Source: Lingula anatina (Eukaryota > Brachiopoda > Lingulata > Lingulida > Lingulidae). From it: a stretch of DNA of 64,000 nucleotides. Location of the stretch: NCBI RefSeq assembly GCF_001039355.2, contig NW_019773526.1, positions 244,548-308,547 on the forward strand, written 5' to 3'. Each line of letters begins with the position of its first letter. Position 1 is the stretch's first letter. The notes beneath the pieces were generated by a model. The model searched no databases. It was not told the origin of the DNA and saw only the letters and a program-made list of their open reading frames with translations. Shown piece by piece: positions 1 to 10,481 of this stretch. Made by a program: the position numbers and the translations under genes.

Positions 1-219
1 ATAAATGACAATTTTTTTTTTTTTTTCGTTGAAAAATCATTTGGTGCTTGATATAATAAACTGATGAGGATAAGATAGCAGGGAAGTAAGAGCAATCAAG
101 TCAAGATTTTGAATTTGGGATCTCATCATTTTGTAAATTTGTCATCATCTTTTCGAAGGTATGTATCTCTGGTTCTTCAGTCTAGGCTCTATCATGGAGC
201 TAGGTAGTTTTGAATCTTA
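1..219. other. No gene seen
   Basis: AT-rich sequence with a short T tract near base 10. I see no conserved reading frame or RNA gene here. Confidence 0.5.
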
Positions 220-435
220 GGCTCTGTTCACAACCAAGTTGAGCCGGCTCTAACTAAGCCACAGATCAAATATGGCATGGTGCACTTAAAAGTATGCCTT
301 GTAATCATTGCAGAGATGGCGTGCTTGGGAGCGGGGAATCCATTAGGGCCATTAAGTCGCATGCTTTCAAGTGCACACCTTATTTGAACCATGGTTCAGT
401 AAGGCCGCAGCGCAACTTGGTTGTGAACAGCAGCC
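220..435. mobile_element. MITE with terminal inverted repeats
   Basis: The ends form an inverted repeat: the left begins GGCTCTGTTCACAACCAAG and the right, read in reverse complement, begins GGCTGCTGTTCACAACCAAG. Looser symmetry continues inward (TGCACTT and AAGTATGCC against AAGCATGCG). TTA flanks the left end and ATA the right, as expected of a slightly diverged 3-bp target duplication. Length, ends and target site fit a PIF/Harbinger-type non-autonomous element. There is no coding capacity. Confidence 0.65.
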
Positions 436-438
436 ATA

Positions 439-2913
439 GAAAGTACAGAGAAAACTGCGAGAATGCATGCTTTTAGGGAAAAAAGACAAAAACTGAAAGG
501 AATATTAGAAGGAAAACTTCTATTAAACATCAGGAGACCAAGTTTCAGTTGAAATTGTATCATATCTTTCCTTTTTTGATAACTATTTTGAAAATTTCAT
601 CAAAATTTGTGAAAAACTTCCTGAAATATCTTGTCAACCAACAGTCCTACTCCAATGAAAAAAAAAAATTGTCAGCAGAGGTAAAAATAGGTTGTTTTTA
701 TACATTTGTTTTCAACACAAGTAGAAAAGAATCAGTGATTGGTCTCAAGGTGCTGAATGAAATCACACTTTGTCACAATGAGCCCCGACAACTTGATACG
801 TCTGCTTTTCAGTCAATAACAACCCCCCAATCCTCTCATTTGTACGAATGAATGAACTTTTTATCTCTCAGAAGGAATCTGACACAGATATTTCACATTC
901 ATGCGATATTTGAGAACACAAGAACAATAAGGTTCCGCGATCAGGAAAACAAATAGTAAAACGACACATTTTTATCTTATCTGAGATTTATAACCCCCAG
1001 TACAAAGAATTAAAAATCCTCTGGGATTTCTGTGCATGGGAACTGCTTTCCGTTCTTTTCTTTACCCCCGCAATCTTAGAGATGACTTCTTACAGTAAAG
1101 AACCATGGGGTTTGAGTGTCGGTTTAAAATCTTTTCCGGAGCTATTTATTTTCACCTATTGACAAGTCTGCGAGTGGTGGCGTCTTAGTGGTTGCGTAAA
1201 TCAGTCTCTGATGAGATTAGCAATTATTGAAAAACGAAATATGGGTGCATTCACACTGTCAGTTAGTTTTGGATTGGTTCTGAACTGGTCTTTAGTCGGT
1301 CATCCGACTCAGATCACTTTCAAGTTAACAGAATATTTATATATTGTTATGTTGGAAAGTGGATATACAGCAGAAGGTCAAGCAATTGACCTTGGCGGTT
1401 TACAATTAATTGCCCTGGACCCAAAGTTCCCTTACACAAGAGGGAATTAAGACCAGGTTAGTTTGCATTAATTAGTCTAATATTTAATTATATCACTTTA
1501 CACAAGAAAGACTCCTTGTTATCAGTCACATTGGGTTCACAGCATGAGGTCAAGTAGTTTTGATTGATTTTTTATATATTTTATTGAAATTTAGTCAAAA
1601 TCAGTAGATTTTTTTTAAAAAAGTGCTTACTAAGAGGATTTGTCACTTTTGGTCATAGTCATAGAACACGATATTGTAACAGTGACCTTTTCTGATTGTG
1701 AATGAAACTGAAGACTTTGAATGACACGGAAAATCTCAACCATGTGTATGCAACTTTTGGATATGATCAGGCAGAAAATGAACCTTTTTCAATAGTAAAT
1801 TCATCTTCAGGTCCATGTTACTCTAGTTCTGAGCCCAGCCTCATTGTGACACCTGTGAATAGATCCTGCTGCATTTGGATCGTCCTCTGCCATTGGTAAA
1901 TAAGAAATGCCATCAAGATCAGCCCTGCAAGAGATTAGGACATTTAAAGTGAACTGTGAATTTGAATAGCTCCCTCGGCCTCTGTAAATTAGAAATGCCA
2001 GCGTGTGACTTTTAAAATGAGCTAATGTCATCTTAGGTGTTTGTTTGCTTTTGAAAATAGTCGGTGGAGTAGGGTAAGCTTGAGGAGTAGTGTATGGTAT
2101 TACGGTAATATTCAACAGCCCCATTTCCTGTAATATTTTTATTTTCAGACACTCACAACAATGTTTTTTTTTTTTTTGTCTAAAAAAAAAACTAATGGCA
2201 TACAACTTTTCAAAACTTTTAAAGCAAAAAAATTATTTTTGAAAAATTAAGGAGGGGGGCGTGGGGGTGATGATTATTATTATTTGTGGTGTTTGAATGT
2301 ATTGAATAATTACCGTAATCACCAGGGAAATCATAACAGGGGGTTTATTCAGAGCTCTGTAGCCATAGATGTGTAGGTCTAATACATGTTGCAGAAGTAT
2401 GTCTCTGGTTTTGGGAGATCAGCTCAATTGGCGGGTCTGAAAGTAACCGGTGAGTCACTTTGCAGACGACATTTTGTTTTTTTTGCTTTTAGATACATAT
2501 CTGTAAAGGATACAGTTTGAAATACAGGTGTGGTGGTTAAAAAACATCTGTATTTGCTGTTGTTAGATCTTTTTTAGTCTTAGACTTATCTTTATTGTAA
2601 ATTATTGATCAAATGTATGTGGAGTTCAGTGATAATTTTGTTCTTGGGGAGAAGGGGGGGAGGCTGTTATTAAAATAAGAAAGGATGACCTTTTCACCTA
2701 ATTTCTTCCCGAGGCAGCTAGACCATTGGTAGAGATAACTCGATGAAATACCAAGTGATTATTAACGAAATGACGGCCCCTTTGACGATGGTTGATCTCT
2801 CAGGCCGTAGAGATGACCTGTCTGAGGTTCTTTAGAACTTTTATCTTTGAGGAAGAAAGGAAACCATGGGGGTTGAGCACTGATAGAGTAAGCATGGTGT
2901 TTTGGCCAGTGTG
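439..2913. other. No gene seen, AT-rich non-coding
   Basis: Only short open frames of atypical composition occur here, none with a recognisable domain or paired splice sites. It may be intergenic or part of a long first intron of the downstream RhoGEF gene. Confidence 0.45.
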
Positions 2914-2973
2914 GTGAAAAGGAAGATGATTTTTTGAGGTGATCAAAAAGGAAGATGATTTTTTGAGGTGATT
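2914..2973. repeat. Tandem duplication of a 30-bp unit
   Basis: Two adjacent near-identical copies of a unit containing AAAAGGAAGATGATTTTTTG followed by AGGTGAT. It looks like a simple replication-slippage duplication. Confidence 0.85.
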
Positions 2974-3144
2974 TGTATAAAAATGAAGAAACTGGAAGAA
3001 GATTGATTTGCTGACAGAATTGTTTTCTTTGAAATTTGAAAATTCAGTAAGTACGTGGATGTTTTTGGCATTTTTATGAATGTGAATAAGAGTTTTATTC
3101 ATATATGTATGTCATGTTTAATAGATTGAGAGAGAAAAAATGTG

Positions 3145-3148
<4 letters not shown>

Positions 3149-3190
<42 letters not shown>
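3149..3190. repeat. (GT)n then (GA)n microsatellite
   Basis: About 16 GT units run directly into about 5 GA units. Confidence 0.95.
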
Positions 3191-3192
<2 letters not shown>

Positions 3193-3323
3193 CACTACCT
3201 TAAGTAAAATCACTGAAAATAACTTTAAAACAGCTAGCTTGGTTTCTTTTTCAGCATGGCTTTATTTCAAAATTTTCAAATGTTTCAGAAGCAGCATGAT
3301 TAGATATTGAAAACATAATTTAA

Positions 3324-3553
3324 GGCTTCATTCACATGCAATGTTTATTTTCTAAATTCTATTTTCTATTCGCGGTATGTCTTATGATCACGGTCTGTGC
3401 CCTGAATATCCCGCAGCGTAATTACTGGCAGCGCGAGCCAGTTACTCAAAGTAACTTATAGTAACTGGCTCGAGCTGCCACAGACCATGATCATAAGATA
3501 CCGCGAATAGAAAATAGATTTTTAGAAAATAAACTTTCTATGTGAACGAAGCC
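3324..3553. mobile_element. 230-bp foldback MITE, Harbinger-like
   Basis: Nearly the whole element is an inverted repeat: the left arm begins GGCTTCATTCACATGCAATG and the right arm, in reverse complement, begins GGCTTCGTTCACATAGAAAG. Both arms then share TTTATTTTCTAAA, TCTATTTTCTATTCGCGGTA and TTATGATCA. A TAA copy flanks each side (3321-3323 and 3554-3556). The centre has a second small hairpin (CCAGTTACT...AGTAACTGG). The left arm carries about 26 bases missing from the right arm, so the palindrome is no longer symmetric. There is no open frame. The 3-bp TAA duplication points to PIF/Harbinger mobilisation. Confidence 0.85.
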
Positions 3554-3556
3554 TAA

Positions 3557-3861
3557 GGCTGAATGTCCACTTCAGTTCTCCAAGTCTTGCTGCATGAATG
3601 TTGCATAATGTCATACACATGCATTATCTGAACTCTTGTATCAAATTTTTTTTTTGGGGGGGGGGCATCATGAAACATTTACCTAACATTTACTTAATTT
3701 TTTTAAGTAATCTCAATGTATGGAAGAAAAATGACATCTAAATTGTGCCAGACTATTCCACAAATATGTTAGGTTCGGTATTTAAGCGAATCCAACACTT
3801 ATAAGGTCTAATATATCAAGCAAAAAAAAGTGAATAAACTGTCCCATCTGAAAGTCCAGCC
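3557..3861. mobile_element. Possible second MITE abutting the first
   Basis: It starts GGCTGAATGTCCACTTCAG right after the TAA that ends the preceding MITE. It ends, in reverse complement, with GGCTGGACTTTCAGATGG followed by TTA on the plus strand. The termini match only over the first five bases and loosely after that, so this is a tentative diverged element. It contains a T9G9 tract near 3645-3664. Confidence 0.3.
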
Positions 3862-3864
3862 TTA

Positions 3865-5122
3865 CAGGCATGTTCGGAATTTTCAAGTTATTTGCAAGTG
3901 AAAAGTAAGCGTGAAATCATGATTCTGTTGTTATTTTTGTGTATAATTATAGCCCCAGTTCATGTCTGTATCTTTATTTCATTTCTGGTTCACTAATAAG
4001 TCAGACGATGATATCAGCCATTTGCACAAGGGTGAGGAAATATCTACAATTAATATTTACTCCATCGAGCTACCGGCTGAATTTAATTCCTTGTTCGGGG
4101 TGAAATTTGCTACAAATGAAATTAATTTCAAATGATCCTTTTTTGACATGCTAAGGAAAAGGAGCTTAAATCAACCAGTGAAGAGGAAAGAGAGAAAAAT
4201 ATTCTTGCCGAAAAATGTTTTCCCTCGGGGATGGTGATGGAATATAATGGTCACAGGGCAAGTAAAAGGTGTTAGGTGAAATTAATTTTAATCTGTGGCT
4301 TTTCTAGTGTAAGAAAAGAGTGGTTCATGACTTATTACACCACTGAGTTGTGAAAATAACAATGGTGGATTTGCCAGGTCTGATGAACCTGAATTGCCGC
4401 CTTTTCTTGTGAAATAAAGCCATGGTTCATTACTTATTGCATAATTTATGTAGCGGGTGTATAGTTAACGTTGAGGAAAGGAGACTGATAGACGCCCGTG
4501 TGTAAAATTTGAAAAAGAGACTAAAACTAGGTCGTGATCTGTCTATAATAGAAGTCTGCTTAACTAGTATTTATGGACACTTAAGAAATAGTACTAAATA
4601 ACTTTATTGTTACCAAACACACCACGAGAGTAAATAATATTACTTAATAATTTTATTGAAAGCAAACAGACCACAAAAATAGAAAATCTTTTAATAGTAA
4701 ATACTATATTTTAAAAGATGTAAACTTTAAACCAATCATTTTGCTGTCATGATAGAAAGATATTGGAATAGCCAAACCTTTCTTTGACTCAAAGTAGATC
4801 TTTTCAGAATAAAAAACCTGAAGAGTCTGAGGGCATGTTCATATTGTGCTTAGCTTAGACTGGATGTAGCCTCAATGACATCATATGGCCAGTTCACACA
4901 AGAACCCAAACTGTACCTTGGGTATTTGAATTCCCAGTTAAATGATCTACCAGTACTTGTCTAACAGCATAAGTGGCTGTGATATAACTTGTCTGATGAC
5001 ATCACTTAAGCCTGAACCAGATCAGAGTAAGATCTCAGTCATGTTCACGCTAGATGAAAATGGATCATAAAAAAAGTTGTATTATTTGGTTATTGATAAC
5101 ATCATTCAGACTGTTTCCAGTC
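3865..5122. other. No gene seen
   Basis: Non-coding AT-rich sequence. A very weak inverted pairing (GGGCATGTTCATATT near 4831 against GCGTGAACATGAC, reverse complement, near 5050) may be the remains of an old MITE, but it is too diverged to call. Confidence 0.4.
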
Positions 5123-5125
5123 TAA

Positions 5126-5340
5126 CACCCCATTTCCATAGATTAGATCGACCTACTTTAGATCGACCTAACTCCCTGGGGGTTCATGCTAAATAGCTGT
5201 CAGCCGGGCGGACACGAAAGTTAATTACCCTCTTACAGCTTGTAGTAGGCGGGACGGACATTTAAGTCGGATTATCTGAAAGTAATCTAGTGAGACTCCC
5301 CGCGGGGATAGATCGATCTAAAATCTATGGGAATAGAGCC
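5126..5340. mobile_element. MITE family A, copy 1
   Basis: One of three copies of a roughly 210-bp element in the window. The ends form an inverted repeat (CACCCCATTTCCATAGATTA against, in reverse complement, GGCTCTATTCCCATAGATTT). Beside each end lies the palindrome-like AGATCGA(C/T)CTA. TAA flanks both sides (5123-5125, 5341-5343). The interior (GGCGGGACGGACATTTAAGT and so on) is shared with the copies at 55660 and 63750, which lie in the opposite orientation. Non-coding; PIF/Harbinger-like by its target site. Confidence 0.85.
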
Positions 5341-5343
5341 TAA

Positions 5344-7870
5344 GTTAGCCCTCTTATAAACACAGCTTTTACGAGAAAAACAGTCTTCTTACAGCAATAT
5401 TTATGAAATAATAAGCCCATTCCAAATCCTGAATAATAGATGAGTTACAGTTTCCCTTCAAAACTAAGTGTTGGAAAAACGATATAACAATGTGACATTT
5501 GATCAGCATGGAGAAAGGGATAATCCAGTAGAGTCTATCGGCAAAGTGGATTTCTAAATTACAGCCATCGAATCACATTTGGGTTTTGATCCCTAGTGTG
5601 GTGGGGTCACTGGATTTGTTTTGGAGTAGAAATTTGCCCCATTCATATCTTGGCGTTGAAGCATAGAGTACAAAATTGCATTTGTCGCCATTGAATGGGT
5701 TTGTTTGAGCAAGACTGTGTGTCTTTTCTTTTTTTGCGACTCTCATTGAAGTGGACATGAACATTTTAAGTGTCGGTCAGTCAGAAAGTTATTTTAAGAA
5801 ATTGTTTGTCTTTTTGTTTCTTTCTTCTGCTTATATCATTGACGTGGGCAGTATATTTGAGCTGTGGTTTGTTAAGACATTGGCAAGAAAGATATTTTCG
5901 AGTTTAAGCTCTCTTTGTAGTTAAGATCGTGGTTTTAGAACACATTTAATATTGCTCAGTGAGACTTTGTCAGGTAAGAGATTATAACAAAATAAGTTAA
6001 ATATTCATGTATTTTGTTTCTTTGTTTCATTCTTTCCCAAGTCAGAATAAGTACAATATCACACTTGGCGTAGCTGGGATGAGATTTTCCCAGCTACTGG
6101 CAGATTTCCGGATTTTTTGGAGAGCTGGGAATATCATTGGCCTGTGTGGCCCCCTGAACACCATGCCACATTATCTGACTTTTTCACTAAATTGCAGTCT
6201 CATCTCTGGATTGGGCATCTAATAAGTTGTATTCAGGTCAAGCTGTGTGTGTTAGACCCTTATTTAGCAAAAACAATAAATCTGTCTTGAAATTTCAACA
6301 CTTTTTCCTTAGCATCAAGTTATATCACATCCAAAACCATTTACAGTGTTACGATCCATAAACCCTATTTATGATTTCAAAGTGTCTAGGTTTTTTTCCC
6401 AATTAGAGTATCAAGCTAAACACCCGGGGCCTTATAGATAATCTGATGAATGAGTAGGAGGTTCAAAGTGATTAGTTCATTACCTCATAACAATCAGAGT
6501 TTGGCAATATTGTTTCTACGCCTTGAAAGGAGTTTGTTTATTTTGGCTTAAACTAATCTACGCTCATATACTTGATTACTGTCTGTTCTTGTGTTGTGCA
6601 ATTCCATTTTTCTCTTTGTGCAAACTCGTTGGGTTGATGTTTGTCTTGAGGGAGCTAAATAAACAAACTGCACGTAACTTTACATGTAAGGGATTACCTC
6701 ATGTCATACCGTTTACATGGAGATTATGCCATAGCTTACTGCTTACATGGATGTTACGCCTTCTGTTACAGTGGCCCATTCTTTGGGTTGCAGATCATTT
6801 TGGAATTTTTAAGCCCCTTAAATATGGGTATTGTAATGATGTCAATTTTTGTTATATATTGGAATGTCACATGGTAAGCCCCTGTTTTTTCCCTCTTGGA
6901 TTTGCAGAGTTGTGCAAATTTTAGTTCCAAATGTTCCCCCCCCCCCCTCCTCCTCCTCTTCCCCACTCACCATTTCCTACTTCTCACTTGTTATGAAACT
7001 TATTTATAGAATTTTTTCTTTGCTTGAATATTTTACTACAGAAACCTTTCTACAAGTTGATGTCTTGATGGAAAAAGAGAATACAAACTTGTTTGCTTAT
7101 TTTTCTGCTGTATTTTGGTTGACTTTTCTCATTGGAATTGACTCCTTTTTACTTATAACCAGGTGCGATTTGTTAAGGTTTAACTTGAGAAAACTGAAAA
7201 CTCACACCGGCACGTGTCATTGGCAAAAAGTTTCGAAGCTTTGAACATAAGATTGTTTTGATAAAGAGCAGAAAATGTAAACATCGATTGTCATTTGGAT
7301 CAACAGCAACAAAAAATTACGGAATAATTCTTTTTGATCAGTCACGTCTTCAGCCACAAGCATGACATCACTGGGGCCAGGACTATAATAAGTATTCCTG
7401 TTTATGTTGACTTTGGAATTGCATTTACAACTCTTGTGAATATTTTTCCAGTAGTATAAATGATCTCACTTGATTGGTACACTAAGATATGCTGGAAATT
7501 GGTGAGTACTAATATAACTTTATATAGGCGAGTAGGTTTTAGGTGATTATTAAGTAAAATATCACTTGGAACTTAACTAGAGATTTTATTGTACCTGGGC
7601 TCTTCAGCTATTAGAAGTTTTGAGATGAAGTTTCTTAAAAATTGCAACTCAGTAAAATATTTGGAGCACTGAAATTGCAAAATCAATGAGAAATGCAACA
7701 CTGAAATTTGTATAAGACATAAAAAGTTTTTATCACAAATGTCACCTTATTTCACCAAATAAGTACATTTAATCTTCACGCACAAATACTCAAGAGAAAG
7801 ATTCAAAATAAGTCATGCAAACTAGAAGTCTAACATTTAGAGAGGGCTTTTTTGATCATAATCCCATGTG
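5344..7870. other. No gene seen
   Basis: Non-coding, with a C10 tract at about 6941-6953. Several modest open frames (for example 6523-6924) are rich in F, C and L and have no recognisable domain; I treat them as chance. Confidence 0.4.
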
Positions 7871-7879
7871 AGATCTTTG

Positions 7880-8283
7880 GTAAATATGAATTCTCAATGA
7901 GGGGTGAGCTGCGCAAGAGGAACGTTTGTGTTGAGAGTACACGCAAATGGTCCGGCTCCTTATTCAACCATGCTCGCTCAACCATGGGTGGGTTTCACCA
8001 ACAAGTCGATCCTTTTCTTTTAGCGGGGGACGTTTGACAGAATATTGCATTCACAGCGAAAGGATGTAGGGTCGGGTAGCCTTTGTGGCGGAGTTTAAAG
8101 CACAAAAAGTGGTAAGTCGAAACCCTCAGATTCCCGCGGTTGGAATGAATGGAAGGGCTTATTACTCAACAATATGCGACTGTGATGCATTCAGGCATTG
8201 CTAAATTTTACTGCTCAGGGGGGTTCTTTAAGTGCTGGAGTTGGGGACTTAATAACGTGTGTATTTTTTATATATATAAATAC
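7880..8283 (+). promoter_or_regulatory. Candidate promoter of the long RhoGEF transcript
   Basis: Roughly 7900-8180 has many CpG dinucleotides in an otherwise CpG-poor, AT-rich region, and a strong donor-like AGTG|GTAAGT lies near 8112. At about 8269-8281 stands a TATATATAAA stretch, about 75 bases before the first ATG of the candidate exon. These features fit a promoter but none is decisive; the link to the RhoGEF 13 kb downstream is inferred only from splice phase. Confidence 0.25.
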
Positions 8284-8353
8284 ACCTACATAAATTACAA
8301 CTCAAATCTAGGGGCTGTGAAGCTGCAATGGCGGTTTGGTTGAAGTCGGTAGC

Positions 8354-8443
8354 ATGTTTTTGTTGTTGATACCAGTAGTTGTTGTGTTTGGAATATGTAT
8401 TTATTTCATGGTCAACATAATGAAGATGTGGCATCACCCCAAG
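8354..8443 (+). CDS. Candidate first coding exon with a membrane segment
   Basis: An ATG at 8354, the first in its frame after a stop at 8318, opens 30 codons ending at a strong donor (CCCAAG|GTAAGAA) in phase 0. The peptide begins MFLLLIPVVVVFGICIYFMV, a typical single transmembrane or signal-anchor segment, followed by K- and H-rich residues. The large RhoGEF exon at 21759 needs an upstream exon ending in phase 0, so the two could join. An overlapping ATG at 8328 in another frame has a better start context and reads only about 13 codons. Collybistin/ASEF proteins are not known to carry an N-terminal membrane anchor. Alternatives are chance, or the first exon of another transcript. Confidence 0.3.
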
Positions 8444-9784
8444 GTAAGAAATGGATCTTTATTGGAAAATTTAAAAGATCATTTGATTCCTATTCAATTT
8501 AATTACTCTGTGGGGTGGTATTATTGTATATAGTTGATTGGAAGTTTTAAAAATGCTGGAAGGGATAAGGATCATTCTTCACTGTTTGTTTACTGTTTTG
8601 TTTATTAGTTTGTTTGTTTATTATTTTTGTTACAAGTCAAGTGGAAGATGCCCTTGACTTAACTTGGCTGCAGTGGTGAGCTGAAGTGAACTTGTAGAAC
8701 TGAAGGGGGTTGAGTTTTTTAACTGACTATTTAACTCATGCTTTGTTATAAATTCAACTTTGTGAACTTTCCTACGGACATTTCACAATATCTCAGTATT
8801 TATGTTTGCTTGAAAAGTTATTCTTTGGTGGATGGATGCTTATTCCGGCAAACTTTTTGTCAAGCCAAATAAATTTTAATGTTTAGCCAAACTATTTTTT
8901 ACAGCTAATTAGTGAAAATCACTTAACTGGGCAAAATTTATATTTAAAATATCGCTAGCCTGTGTACAATGATGTACTAGTAAGGTTTTTTATTGCCACT
9001 TGTATCATTATGGTAAAAAAGGAAATCATTTACAAAAAATCTTAACGTTTTTTACTAGCTATGACTCAGTCAGGTAGGTGATCAAGGTCGGTTGATGAAG
9101 TTTTGAACCACCGTACATAGTAGGTAAAAAAAAACACATTAAGATTTTTTGAAGACGATTTACTTTTTTTTACTGAAGCCCAGGTGTGTTTTAAGTATTA
9201 TGCTTGTGACATGTTGATTTGAAGACTTCTGGAAAAGAATTGTTTTTAGGGCTTTAACACTGTGCTGAAAATGTAAGTAGAAAAATATCATTCAGAGGAA
9301 TATAGGCAGTGAGTTTTTATTTATGAATCACATTTGTTTATGGTGGATTTCATTGTTGTTGTCTTTCGTGTCAAGATTGTAAAAAAAAAAATCGATGAAG
9401 GCTCAAAATGTCATGCCACTCGCGTCTCAGATGTAAGCATAAAAATATCATGGTTTATCTATTTTTCACCACTTGAAATTTTCTGATGTTACTACATAAC
9501 AAAATCTCTTTTCAAATTGGTACTTGTTTATTAAAGGCTACTGCCGATTTGACCATCATCTGTGGCGCCCCTCTCCCCCCTGGTCAGTTGACTTTGGTCT
9601 TGTGTAAATTAATGGGACAAATAGCCATCAAGTATGTCCAAACACCAGGATTATAAGAGAAAAATTGTGTTTAATAATCAAGTATATATAAATGTAGGGG
9701 TATTTTAAGAAGTATGTGGTGGTTTTGTTAATAGGGAGTATAAGCTAGAGTTTTGTGAATCAGAACAGTAAGGTGTTGATATTC

Positions 9785-9786
<2 letters not shown>

Positions 9787-9820
<34 letters not shown>
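9787..9820. repeat. (GA)n microsatellite
   Basis: About 17 GA units. Confidence 0.95.
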
Positions 9821-9823
<3 letters not shown>

Positions 9824-10429
9824 CTGGCAAAGCAATATTATATGGTCAGTTTTTATGAGCATACTTTCCAACACCAACCATGCTCAACTATTATGTACAT
9901 TTTTCAGGCTTTATTAAAAAATAGATTGGAATTTTAACTGTGAGTAATTTAACATTCCCAATTATTGCGAACAGTTACATGTACCAATCCTCTTCTTCCA
10001 CCCCCATACGCCCCGGGAATCCCAGCTATTTCTGTGGTCAATGGCCCTTTATTTGTCAATAAGCAATATCCATCCCTTGGTTAATGAATTTTATTCAATG
10101 GAGACAAGGTGTCAGGTGCCAGATAAAAAGATTAAGTGACAGCTGATGGAAGGTATGACCAGGTGAAAAGCTATGACCATAAGTCTGTTCTCACTAAAGT
10201 TAGAAAGCTCTCATCTGAATCGATCTGTGTTACGTCAGCAAATAAGGGTAGACGCTGTTTTATTTTATACTGGTAGCCTGTAAGATCCAATGCTTCTGGC
10301 TCCTTACCACTTGGAGTTAAGTTGTAACCTAAATAGTTAGGTAAACACTTAAGGACAGCTAGTAATATTGAGAGTGTATTAGGCAAAACTATTTTAATGG
10401 GTGAATACGTAGTGATTATATATGCTATA

Positions 10430-10480
<51 letters not shown>
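10430..10480. repeat. (AAT)n microsatellite
   Basis: About 17 AAT units. Read on the minus strand it encodes a poly-leucine run inside a 195-codon chance frame. Confidence 0.95.

Positions 10481-10481
<1 letters not shown>

Noticed and set aside
4831-5055. Possible extra MITE with GGGCATGTTCATATT ends
   Set aside because: The terminal similarity is too weak and no target duplication can be defined.
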